DNA of 22,872 nucleotides. Origin: Flemingiibacterium sp045634005. GTDB lineage: Bacteria; Bacillota; Clostridia; Oscillospirales; CAG-272. Shown here piece after piece: positions 15,726 to 22,862 of the stretch (position 1 is its first letter; every line of letters begins with the position of its first letter). The translations under genes were made by a program, and so were the position numbers. The stretch is taken from assembly GCA_045634005.1 (NCBI GenBank), contig JAZQZL010000055.1, positions 1 to 22,872 of the forward strand, written 5' to 3'. Under the pieces are notes generated by a model. It was given only the letters and a program-made list of their open reading frames with translations. It ran no database searches and was not told the DNA's origin.

Positions 15726-16523
15726 ACGGTTAAGATCACACTAATAACTTCGTGCAAGGGCGGAGTCGGCAAATCGACCGTTGCGGCAAACCTTGCGATG
15801 GCTTTGGCAAGTCGCGGAAAAAAGGTGTTGCTTTGCGACTGCGACTTCGATATGCGGTGTCTTGACCTTATGCTCGGAGTTGAGAATGAAATAATGTACG
15901 ACCTCTACGACGCTGCCAAGGGGCGCGTTGGACTTGAGAGGGTTGTGCTTGTTGACGACAGATGTAAAAATCTCTGGTTTGCACCTGCTCCTTATAAGGG
16001 CGGGCGAGATATAACGGCAGATGAATTTGCCGGTATAATAAAGGACGCTATGTCGATAGAGGCGTTTGACAATATTATTCTTGATACTCCCGGATCGCTT
16101 GGAGTACCTGCGGTACTCGATTCGGGCGTCGCGGACAGCGCGATAATCGTCGCGTCGCATCAGCCGTCAAGCATACGCGCGGCGGGGCAGACGGGCGAAT
16201 ATCTTGAAAAATGCCGTATACTTGACCAGCGCCTGCTTATAAACAGCTTTGATTTCGCGGCGGCGCTTGCGGGTAATCGCCCTGGAATAAACGAGATCAT
16301 CGACAAATCGTATATACAGCTTTGCGGAATAGTTCCGTACGAGCGCGAGCTTATGATCGGAGCGGAAACAGGACGGCTTGCGTGTCAGATAAAAAATTCC
16401 AACGCGAGTGTGGCGTTTGACAACGTGGCAAGTCGCCTGTCGGGTATGTACGTGCCGCTGTTTCACGGCTTTGGCGGCGGCAGAGTCAAGGGACAGATAA
16501 AACGGCTTCTCGACAGAGTCTGA
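15726..16523 (+). CDS. minD: MinD-like septum-site ATPase, apparent non-canonical ACG start
   Basis: ParA/MinD-family ATPase that binds the membrane as an ATP dimer to help place the division septum. The deviant P-loop KGGVGKS (11-17), DCDFDMRCLDLMLG (38-51), LDTPG with Asp120 (Walker B), and a basic amphipathic C-terminal helix VKGQIKRLLDRV (254-265, likely membrane-targeting) fit MinD. The frame is open back to a stop at 15684, but no ATG, GTG, TTG or CTG lies upstream of the P-loop; the first ATG (15798) would remove it. ACG 15726 is 8 bases after GGAGG and gives the normal nine-residue lead (MVKITLITS) before CKGG, so I take it as the start. ATA 15720 overlaps the leader-frame TAA and is the second choice. 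FlhG or another ParA is a less likely identity. mgsA follows by 37 bases. Confidence 0.8.
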   Translation, partial: TVKITLITSCKGGVGKSTVAANLAMALASRGKKVLLCDCDFDMRCLDLMLGVENEIMYDLYDAAKGRVGLERVVLVDDRCKNLWFAPAPYKGGRDITADEFAGIIKDAMSIEAFDNIILDTPGSLGVPAVLDSGVADSAIIVASHQPSSIRAAGQTGEYLEKCRILDQRLLINSFDFAAALAGNRPGINEIIDKSYIQLCGIVPYERELMIGAETGRLACQIKNSNASVAFDNVASRLSGMYVPLFHGFGGGRVKGQIKRLLDRV

Positions 16524-16560
16524 CCGACAATTCGGATATATCAACGAAAGGAAAAGATAA

Positions 16561-16986
16561 ATGGAAATAGCTATTATTGCAGATGATAAGAAGAAAGAAT
16601 TGATGACGCAGTTTTGTATTGCATACTGCGGTATTTTGTGCAAGCATAATCTGTGCGCAACAGGCATCACGGGAAAATATATATCCGAAGCAACCGGACT
16701 CAACATCGAGCGTCTGCTCTCCGGCTCGCAGGGCGGTACACAGCAGATAACCTCGCGCCTTGCATATAACGAGATCGACCTGCTCATTTACTTCCGCGAC
16801 ACGGGCAAGGATATGGGCTTCAACGAGGAGGAGCAGAACCTTCTTCGTATGTGCGACGTTTATAACGTCCCCGTTGCTACCAATATTGCGACGGCAGAGG
16901 TGCTCGTCTGTGCACTTGATAACGGCGGACTCGATTGGCGAGAGATTGTAAACCCGAAGTCGGAATACAACCGCAGAGCAAGATAA
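16561..16986 (+). CDS. mgsA: Methylglyoxal synthase homologue with altered catalytic residues
   Basis: Methylglyoxal synthase turns dihydroxyacetone phosphate into methylglyoxal plus phosphate. The 141 residues align with E. coli MgsA without gaps at an offset of 11: MEIAIIADDKKKELM, ATGITG (33-38), SGSQGGTQQI (54-63), IYFRD (76-80) and VPVATNIATAEVL (103-115). Phosphate-site residues Lys12, Thr34 and Thr37 are kept. The positions matching the reported catalytic residues differ: His19 is Asp8, the base Asp71 is Thr60, His98 is Phe87 and Asp101 is Glu90; Asp20 is kept as Asp9. The fold is therefore intact but normal activity is doubtful. It may be a regulatory or ligand-binding derivative. AAAGGA precedes ATG 16561; it is co-directional with minD, a pairing known in Clostridia. 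Confidence 0.85.
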   Translation: MEIAIIADDKKKELMTQFCIAYCGILCKHNLCATGITGKYISEATGLNIERLLSGSQGGTQQITSRLAYNEIDLLIYFRDTGKDMGFNEEEQNLLRMCDVYNVPVATNIATAEVLVCALDNGGLDWREIVNPKSEYNRRAR

Positions 16987-17000
16987 AACGGCAAAAACAT

Positions 17001-17028
17001 AGGGCTGTCCACGTGTGTGGACAGCCCT
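17001..17028. terminator. Bidirectional Rho-independent terminator between mgsA and nfnB
   Basis: A perfect 11-bp stem GGGCTGTCCAC/GTGGACAGCCC (17002-17012 with 17017-17027), extended by an A-T pair, has a 4-base loop. T5 follows on the plus strand; on the minus strand TATGTTTTTG follows. It serves both convergent transcripts. Confidence 0.92.
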
Positions 17029-17043
17029 TTTTCGTTTGTACTC

Positions 17044-18459
17044 TTATTTTGATAGATATTCGTCTATCGCCTTTGCCGCAACCTTTCCCGCACCCATCGC
17101 GGAAATGACTGTTGCTGCGCCCGTAACAGCGTCGCCGCCTGCGAAAACGCCCTTTTTGGTGGTTGCACCTGTCGTTTCCTCGACGACGATACCGCCGCGG
17201 CGGTTGACCTCAAGACCTTGGGTGGTCGACTTTATAAGCGGATTTGGTGACGTGCCTATCGACATTACGACCGTGTCGACGGCAATTGTGAATTCGCTTC
17301 CGTCTATCGGTACAGGTGAACGTCTGCCGCGCTCGTCCGGCTCCCCAAGCTCCATTTTTACGCATTTTATGCCGACGACGGAGCCGTTTTTCGAATCGCG
17401 CTTGTCGGCGTCGTTTTTGTATCCGAGGATCTCGACGGGATTTGTCAGAAGCATAAACTCGATGCCTTCCTCAAGCGCGTGCTCGACCTCCTCGCGGCGA
17501 GCGGGGAGCTCATCCATCGAGCGGCGGTACACGATATAAACTTTATTTGCACCAAGGCGGAGCGCGGTTCTTGCCGCGTCCATTGCGACGTTACCGCCGC
17601 CGACTACGGCGACCGTGCCGCCCTTTTCAATAGGTGTCGCCGCTCCGGGCAGATACGCCTTCATAAGATTGCTTCGGGTAAGATATTCGTTTGCCGAATA
17701 AACGCCGCGAAGGTTCTCACCGGGAATATTCATAAAGCTCGGAAGACCCGCGCCCGAGCCGATAAATACCGCCTCGTAGCCCATATCGAATAGCTCGTCA
17801 ACGGTAAGCGTTTTGCCGATTACCACGTTCGTCTGAACGTCAACGCCAAGCGCCTTTAAATTGTCAACCTCTTTTTTTACTATAGTCTTGGGCAGTCTGA
17901 ATTCGGGAATGCCGTAAACGAGCACGCCTCCTGCGGTGTGAAGTGCCTCAAAGACGGTCACAGCGTAACCCTTTTTGGCGAGATCTCCCGCACACGTAAG
18001 TCCTGACGGACCTGCGCCGATAACGGCTACCTTGTGCCCGTTTGGCACGGGCTTTTGGGTAGGCGTGCCGGAGTGAGCGTTGTGCCAATCGGCGACGAAG
18101 CGCTCAAGGCGTCCGATACCGACGGGCTCACCCTTTACACCGCGTACGCATTTTGCCTCGCACTGTGTTTCCTGCGGACAAACGCGTCCGCATACGGCAG
18201 GGAGTGACGACGTTCTCGCGATGACCTGATACGCGCCCTCGAAGTCGCCTTCCTTTATCTTACCGATGAACTCGGGAATGTGTATGTTAACGGGACAACC
18301 CGACACGCAGGGCATATTTTTGCAGTTAAGGCACCGCGTTGCTTCATCAAGCGCACTTGCCTCGTCATAGCCGAGCGCCACCTCGTCAAAGTTTCGCGCG
18401 CGGACATCGGGCGCCTGTGACGGCATCGGATTTTTCTTGGGGTTCATATTAACTGACAT
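17044..18459 (-). CDS. nfnB: NfnB: NADPH-binding subunit of ferredoxin:NADP+ transhydrogenase (glutamate synthase small-subunit family)
   Basis: Large subunit of the NfnAB flavin-based electron-bifurcating enzyme, which couples NADH and reduced ferredoxin to NADP+ reduction. The 471 residues begin with a cysteine-rich iron-sulfur domain: CLNCKNMPCVSGCPV and CGRVCPQETQCEAKCVRG. Then come the FAD site VIGAGPSGLTCAGDLAKKG, GGVLVYGIPEFRLPK, the NADPH site VVGGGNVAMDAARTALRLGA and the C-terminal AGGDAVTGAATVISAMGAG. Start ATG 18459 follows AAAGGAA. It is 18 bases from nfnA, and this adjacency favours Nfn over a stand-alone glutamate synthase small subunit; no large gltB lies nearby. Confidence 0.9.
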   Translation of the reverse strand: MSVNMNPKKNPMPSQAPDVRARNFDEVALGYDEASALDEATRCLNCKNMPCVSGCPVNIHIPEFIGKIKEGDFEGAYQVIARTSSLPAVCGRVCPQETQCEAKCVRGVKGEPVGIGRLERFVADWHNAHSGTPTQKPVPNGHKVAVIGAGPSGLTCAGDLAKKGYAVTVFEALHTAGGVLVYGIPEFRLPKTIVKKEVDNLKALGVDVQTNVVIGKTLTVDELFDMGYEAVFIGSGAGLPSFMNIPGENLRGVYSANEYLTRSNLMKAYLPGAATPIEKGGTVAVVGGGNVAMDAARTALRLGANKVYIVYRRSMDELPARREEVEHALEEGIEFMLLTNPVEILGYKNDADKRDSKNGSVVGIKCVKMELGEPDERGRRSPVPIDGSEFTIAVDTVVMSIGTSPNPLIKSTTQGLEVNRRGGIVVEETTGATTKKGVFAGGDAVTGAATVISAMGAGKVAAKAIDEYLSK

Positions 18460-18477
18460 TGTGCGGTTCCTTTCGCA

Positions 18478-19314
18478 TTAAGCCTTGTTAAAGAGATTGC
18501 AGGCGTCCTCGTATGCGTGGCGCTCAAAGTCACGGAACGCGGTACCGCGCGCCATCGCGGAGTCGAAGTCCACCTCGTACCCGTTAAAATCGGGTCCGTC
18601 CACGCACGCAAATTTCGTCTTGCCGCCGACGATGAGTCTACATCCGCCGCACATTCCCGTGCCGTCTATCATAATGGGGTTCATAGACACGGTGCAGGGA
18701 ATGCCTGTCGGACGGGTTGCTTCGACGACGAATTTCATCATAACGAGCGGACCGATAGCGATAACCTCATCAAAGCGTTCGCCTGCGGCAAACATTTCGC
18801 CGAGCGGTATGCAGACGTTGCCCTCGCGACCGTACGAGCCGTCGTCGGTCATAATAATGAGCCTGTCGGATACGGCCTTGAATTTATCCTCTAAAATGAC
18901 AAGCTCCTTTGAGCGAAATCCTACGACGGACGTTACCTCACAGCCCATAGCGTGAAGCGCCTTTGCAATCGGCAGAGCTATCGCCGAACCAACGCCGCCA
19001 CCGACGACGCAGACCTTTTTTAGACCCAAAAGGTCGGTTGCCTTGCCGAGCGGTCCAACGAAATCGGGTAGACAGTCGCCTATCTGTTTTTGGTTTAGCT
19101 TTGCGGTTGTTGCGCCGACTATCTGAAATATTATCGTGACCGTACCCGCCTCGCGGTCGTAGTCCGCGATAGTGAGCGGAATGCGCTCGCCGTCCTCATC
19201 TGCGCGAAGGATTATAAACTGTCCTGCCGCAGCCTTTTTAGCGACCAGGGGGGCCTCGACGGTCATCATCGTGACGGCGCTGTTAAGGCTTTTTTTATCG
19301 ACTACCTTATACAT
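18478..19314 (-). CDS. nfnA: NfnA: FAD/NAD-binding and [2Fe-2S] subunit of ferredoxin:NADP+ transhydrogenase
   Basis: Small subunit of NfnAB, of the dihydroorotate dehydrogenase electron-transfer (PyrK/SudB-like) family. The 278 residues show the FAD-binding RIPLTIAD region (about 45-52), the NAD loop VVGGGVGSAIALPIAKAL (about 103-120), and near the C-terminus DGTGMCGGCRLIVGG plus FACVDGPDFNG, which carry the [2Fe-2S] ligands. GAGGAG lies 7 bases before ATG 19314. It is first in a two-gene operon with its own promoter. PyrK is ruled out by the neighbour and the C-terminal signature. Confidence 0.92.
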   Translation of the reverse strand: MYKVVDKKSLNSAVTMMTVEAPLVAKKAAAGQFIILRADEDGERIPLTIADYDREAGTVTIIFQIVGATTAKLNQKQIGDCLPDFVGPLGKATDLLGLKKVCVVGGGVGSAIALPIAKALHAMGCEVTSVVGFRSKELVILEDKFKAVSDRLIIMTDDGSYGREGNVCIPLGEMFAAGERFDEVIAIGPLVMMKFVVEATRPTGIPCTVSMNPIMIDGTGMCGGCRLIVGGKTKFACVDGPDFNGYEVDFDSAMARGTAFRDFERHAYEDACNLFNKA

Positions 19315-19380
19315 CGAAAAACTCCTCGTATATCGTATGGCGCAGAGCGCCGATCGGTAAGTTACTTTATCATACTAAAC

Positions 19381-19410
19381 ATTATATCATACTATAAGGC
19401 ACAAATGCAA
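19381..19410 (-). promoter_or_regulatory. Sigma-A promoter of nfnAB
   Basis: On the minus strand TTGCAT (19405-19410), 18 bases, TATAAT (19381-19386), with an extended -10 TGA just upstream. The leader is about 60 bases. Confidence 0.75.
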
Positions 19411-19440
19411 GATGCTGATCACAAAAACTCTCGGTTTTCT

Positions 19441-19462
19441 AAAAAAAAAACGCCTCCGGCGC
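19441..19462 (-). terminator. Short GC hairpin with T10 tract, orphan minus-strand terminator candidate
   Basis: On the minus strand CGCC/GGCG (19458-19461 with 19451-19454) with a 3-base loop is followed by ten U. The stem is only 4 GC pairs plus a wobble. No minus-strand gene lies directly upstream. It may block antisense transcription from entering nfnAB. Confidence 0.35.
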
Positions 19463-19521
19463 ACTAATTTTTGCCCGTATTCACGCCGTTTTTCCATTTT
19501 ACCGCACCGTACGCCGTATAT

Positions 19522-19586
19522 CGCATTATTCGCCACGAATTTACATACATAATGCGACAGGCATATTCGCACCGCTCGTGTATAAT
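19522..19586 (+). promoter_or_regulatory. spoIIE promoter with inverted repeat and long spacer
   Basis: The -10 is a perfect TATAAT (19581-19586). No good -35 lies at 17 bases; GCGACA (19554-19559) lies at 21 bases, as reported for Spo0A-activated spoIIE and spoIIG promoters in Bacillus. An inverted repeat CGCATTAT/ATAATGCG (19522-19529, 19549-19556) overlaps the -35, and TTCGCCA (19529-19535) is a minus-strand 0A box TGGCGAA. The rest of the 305-base gap between nfnA and spoIIE shows nothing more beyond the nfnA promoter and the hairpin listed separately. Confidence 0.6.
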
Positions 19587-19619
19587 TATGGCAAAACAGA
19601 AACAAGGACGGTAAAAAAT

Positions 19620-22073
19620 ATGGCACTTCAAAAAATACTGCGTGACGGACTTGCAAGACTTCTTGCTAAGCAGAGAGATGAAAATACGGACGAGGGCGTG
19701 GACCTGTCAAGGCTTGACGTAATACATATTGTAAAGGGAGTTGGCACGGCGGCGCTGTCGTTTGTGCTCGGCTCGTCGGGTGCGGTGTTCTCGAGCTATC
19801 CGTTTGGCATAGGATTTCTTGCCGTGACGGACAGATTTCTGCCGTACAGCTACCTTGGGCTTATCGCCTCGTCGCTTGTGTGCCGAGGGTATTCTCTCGC
19901 AAGTGCGGTGGTGTATACGGTCGTACTTATGCTCCGCTGGGCACTAGGACGATTACAGGAGGAGCCGAAGCAAGGTACGAGGAAATCAGGCCCTTACGCA
20001 AAGCTAAGCACGATTTTTCGCGGCGGCGCCCAAAGAGGGCTGTTCGCAGAGCCAATAATTATGCGCGTCGCGGTATCAGCCTTTGCCGCGCTTGTTTTCG
20101 GCTTGTACCGACTTATAGCCGGCGGATTTTTATATTACGATTTGTTCGGCTTGCTTTCGGGCTTTCTGATAAGTCCGCTTCTGACACTAGTGCTTGCACC
20201 GATGTTTGTCCGCGATGATCGGTTTGAGCGCTTTATGGAGCTGTCTGCGGCGGCACTTATGTTCGCTACTGTATATTCCTTGCGCGACGTAAGCCTGCTC
20301 GGTTTTTCGCCGGCGTTTATCAGCGCGCTTTTCGTAACGCTTTGGGCGGCATCACAGGTGGGCGCACTGCGAGCCACTACTGTTGGACTGGTTGCAGGCC
20401 TTGCGTGCGGCGGGCTTAATCCCATTGGCTCGTCGTATGAGATCGCCTATTCTCTCGGTGCGGCACCGTGCATTATGGCGTGCGTGGGGCTTGTGGCTGG
20501 AGCGGTGTGGCGGCTTTCGCGTACGGCGGCGATCATATCCGCAAGCGTTATCGGCGTAACGCTCGGGCTTGTGCTTGACGGGTATGCGATATTGCCTCGG
20601 CTCTTGCCCGACGTAGTAGGCGCGGCGGCGATTTTTATGCCATTCTCACATCTTGGACTTTTGCCGAAAATACCGGTTTTCTTGCAACACGATGATGACA
20701 GAAGTATTGAGGACATAATGATAACAAAACAGAAGCAAAGCGATACGGCAGAGCGTATGGGCTCGCTATCGGAGGCGTTTTCGCACCTGTCGGATACGAT
20801 GTACGCGCTCTCTGACCGTATGCGCCGACCGGGCGTGGTTGACTTAAAGCAGGTGTCCGATAAGGTGTTCGACTCGTTTTGCTCAAAGTGCTCGATGTCA
20901 AAGCACTGTCTTGAGCGGGAGCTTGTGACGACACTTGATGCGCAGAGCAAGCTTACGGCGGCGCTTTACAAAAATGGGCGTGTGAATATCGACGATGTGC
21001 CGCCGTTTTTGCAGCAACGGTGCTTTAACATTACCGCGGTGCTCGACGAGCTTAACGGCGCTACTGCGAAGCTGATTGAACGGCTATATAAAAACGACAA
21101 GACCGAGGCGTTTGCGCTTGATTACGAGGCGATGTCGAAGTTGCTCGCCGAGCAGATAGGCGCTAACGATGCAGAATACAAGGTTGATGCGGATATGACC
21201 GCTGCGCTTAAGCGCACGCTGAAATATATGAACGTCAGTGCGCCGAGAGTCGTTTGCTACGGCTCGCGAAAAAAGCAGATATTCATAGGCGGACTTGATC
21301 TTGGACGTATGAGAATAGGCGCGGCTGACATACGGAGCTCGATTGAAAATACAGTCGGTACGCGCCTTGAAGCGCCGCGCTTCAGCATTGATGAGGATGA
21401 CGTTACTATGACGCTCACCTCTTGCCGAAGGTTTAAAACACAAACGGCAAAGGCGACCAACGTAAAGGTGTCGGAGAATGCCAACGGTGACAGCACGGCT
21501 GTGTTTGAAAGCCGCGAGGACTACGCTTACTCGCTTATATGCGACGGAATGGGAAGCGGCCGGGAGGCGGCGATAACCTCGAAATTATGCGCAGTATTTA
21601 TCGAACGGATGCTGACGGGCGGAAACGGCACCGCGCTTACACTTGAGATGCTCAACGGGTTTATACGAACGCGCGGTATCGAGTGCTCCGCAACGGTCGA
21701 CCTTGCAGAAATTGACCTTATAACGGGTGAGGCGTGCTTCATAAAAAGCGGTGCGGCACCGTCGTTCGTTTTGCGCGGCGGGAATCTTTATAAGCTTGAA
21801 TCAAAAACAGTGCCGCTAGGCATACTGCGCGAGCTTGATGCGGAGCAGATAAAGTTCGACCTTGCCGACGGGGACGTGATAATTATGTTAAGCGACGGCG
21901 TGGCGCAGTCGCTCGAGGACGGCATTTGGCTTGCAAATCTCTTGACCTACGAATGGGAGGACGACCTTGATAGAATGGCTGAAAAGATACTCGACAACGC
22001 CGTTTTCGCCAACAATCGAAGCGACGATATGACAGTGAGCATAGTCCGCGTGGTAGAAGCCGAGCAGGAGTAG
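19620..22073 (+). CDS. spoIIE: Stage II sporulation protein E (PP2C-type phosphatase)
   Basis: Membrane serine phosphatase of the polar septum: it dephosphorylates SpoIIAA-P to release sigma-F in the forespore and helps FtsZ ring placement. I choose ATG 19620 (817 aa; B. subtilis about 827), because an upstream GTG (19578) overlaps the -10 box. Many hydrophobic segments lie between about residues 40 and 350, then a linker region with conserved cysteines (FCSKCSMSKHC) and a C-terminal PP2C domain: metal-binding Asp642 in CDGMGSGREA, IKSGAAPSFVLRGG, IIMLSDGVAQSL and the final RSDDMTVSIVRV. This is a strong sign of an endospore former. The gene converges on the SLOG-like gene with only 8 bases between stops. 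Confidence 0.97.
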   Translation: MALQKILRDGLARLLAKQRDENTDEGVDLSRLDVIHIVKGVGTAALSFVLGSSGAVFSSYPFGIGFLAVTDRFLPYSYLGLIASSLVCRGYSLASAVVYTVVLMLRWALGRLQEEPKQGTRKSGPYAKLSTIFRGGAQRGLFAEPIIMRVAVSAFAALVFGLYRLIAGGFLYYDLFGLLSGFLISPLLTLVLAPMFVRDDRFERFMELSAAALMFATVYSLRDVSLLGFSPAFISALFVTLWAASQVGALRATTVGLVAGLACGGLNPIGSSYEIAYSLGAAPCIMACVGLVAGAVWRLSRTAAIISASVIGVTLGLVLDGYAILPRLLPDVVGAAAIFMPFSHLGLLPKIPVFLQHDDDRSIEDIMITKQKQSDTAERMGSLSEAFSHLSDTMYALSDRMRRPGVVDLKQVSDKVFDSFCSKCSMSKHCLERELVTTLDAQSKLTAALYKNGRVNIDDVPPFLQQRCFNITAVLDELNGATAKLIERLYKNDKTEAFALDYEAMSKLLAEQIGANDAEYKVDADMTAALKRTLKYMNVSAPRVVCYGSRKKQIFIGGLDLGRMRIGAADIRSSIENTVGTRLEAPRFSIDEDDVTMTLTSCRRFKTQTAKATNVKVSENANGDSTAVFESREDYAYSLICDGMGSGREAAITSKLCAVFIERMLTGGNGTALTLEMLNGFIRTRGIECSATVDLAEIDLITGEACFIKSGAAPSFVLRGGNLYKLESKTVPLGILRELDAEQIKFDLADGDVIIMLSDGVAQSLEDGIWLANLLTYEWEDDLDRMAEKILDNAVFANNRSDDMTVSIVRVVEAEQE

Positions 22074-22081
22074 GCGTACAA

Positions 22082-22489
22082 TCACAGAAACAAAACACGC
22101 GTACCTTTTCGAGCCGCATATTTGCATAATTTTGCAGTATTTCCATAAGGATTGTCGGCATACGCGACGACGCAGTCGCACAAATCGACCATATAATGAT
22201 TGCGCTTGACTGTGGCAAAGCGAGGCATCACTTTTGTCATTTCTTCGGGAAAAACGGACGGCATATCGGGCACGGCTTTATCCGGCGAGGTCAAAACGAC
22301 GGCAAACCTAATATGAGGATATGCGTTTTTCAGACTCTTTAGGGCTTTGTGAACAAGCGCGTCAAATTTTCCGTTGTGCCCTACGTAAAAATCGTAAGCA
22401 CCATTTTCAATAAGGGTTTCAATGGTTGAATATAGGCTGGGATAAACTGAGTCGGGCGTATTGCGATTGCCGATAAAAGTTACTTTCAT
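22082..22489 (-). CDS. Small SLOG-like (Rossmann, nucleotide-binding) protein (135 aa)
   Basis: Start ATG 22489 has GAGAGG 7 bases upstream; an upstream start that adds 35 residues would lie across the promoter. MKVTFIGNRNTPDSVYPSL with a beta-strand and early glycine, FYVGHNGKFDALVHKAL, RFAVVLTSPDK and the end NHYMVDLCDCVVAYADNPYGNTAKLCKYAARKGTRVLFL recall small SLOG/YpsA-like proteins, which have a Rossmann-type fold and may bind nucleotides or derivatives. Function is not known. It is divergent from an XRE regulator, and their leaders are alike (GAGAGG plus about 7 A/T bases), so the two may work as a pair. Convergent with spoIIE. Confidence 0.65.
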   Translation of the reverse strand: MKVTFIGNRNTPDSVYPSLYSTIETLIENGAYDFYVGHNGKFDALVHKALKSLKNAYPHIRFAVVLTSPDKAVPDMPSVFPEEMTKVMPRFATVKRNHYMVDLCDCVVAYADNPYGNTAKLCKYAARKGTRVLFL

Positions 22490-22507
22490 AAAAATACCTC
22501 TCCAAAA

Positions 22508-22552
22508 CGTGATTTGATAATGGTGGACCTGTATCAGTCCCATTATATCACG
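22508..22552. repeat. Imperfect inverted repeat between SLOG-like gene and XRE regulator
   Basis: CGTGAT/ATCACG (22508-22513, 22547-22552), ATAATGG/CCATTAT (22517-22523, 22540-22546) and a short inner GGAC/GTCC (22525-22528 with 22537-22540, sharing one base with the previous arm) form a 45-base interrupted dyad. It covers the -10 box of the minus-strand gene (TATAAT, 22542-22547, extended by TGA), so it is a good operator candidate. Confidence 0.6.
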
Positions 22553-22611
22553 AAACCACGATAAAATAAAGTATCCGAACCGAATTTGGTCCAATTTTGA
22601 GAGGATATTTT

Positions 22612-22848
22612 ATGAGTGAACAGAAAATAAAGCAAGATGAAATAAAAATCGGAGCCAATATACGCCGTGTGCGCCTTTCGCGCGGCATCGGGCAGACACA
22701 GCTTGTGTGTATGCTTCAGCTCGCGGGTGAGGAAATGACGCGTGAAACGCTCGTAAAGATCGAACGCGGTGTTCAGCATATCCGTGCCACACAGCTCCGT
22801 GCGATTCGTGATGCGCTCGAAACTACGTATGACGAGTTGCTTGGGTAG
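22612..22848 (+). CDS. XRE-family (Cro/C1-type) helix-turn-helix regulator (78 aa)
   Basis: Small DNA-binding protein. Start ATG 22612 is preceded by GAGAGG at 7 bases; a TTG five codons upstream would place that site inside the gene. NIRRVRLSRGIGQTQLVCMLQLAG (about residues 15-38) and ETLVKIERGVQHIRATQLRAIRDAL (about 44-68) give the five-helix fold, with IERG as the usual landmark and LLG at the end. It has no effector domain, so it is probably a repressor of its own divergent region. It ends 24 bases before the window edge. Confidence 0.88.
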   Translation: MSEQKIKQDEIKIGANIRRVRLSRGIGQTQLVCMLQLAGEEMTRETLVKIERGVQHIRATQLRAIRDALETTYDELLG

Positions 22849-22856
22849 TCTATTGC

Positions 22857-22862
22857 TTGACA
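22857..22862 (+). promoter_or_regulatory. Possible -35 box at window end
   Basis: A TTGACA motif 9 bases after the XRE stop; any -10 would fall outside the window, so this is only a hint of a further plus-strand gene. Confidence 0.2.
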
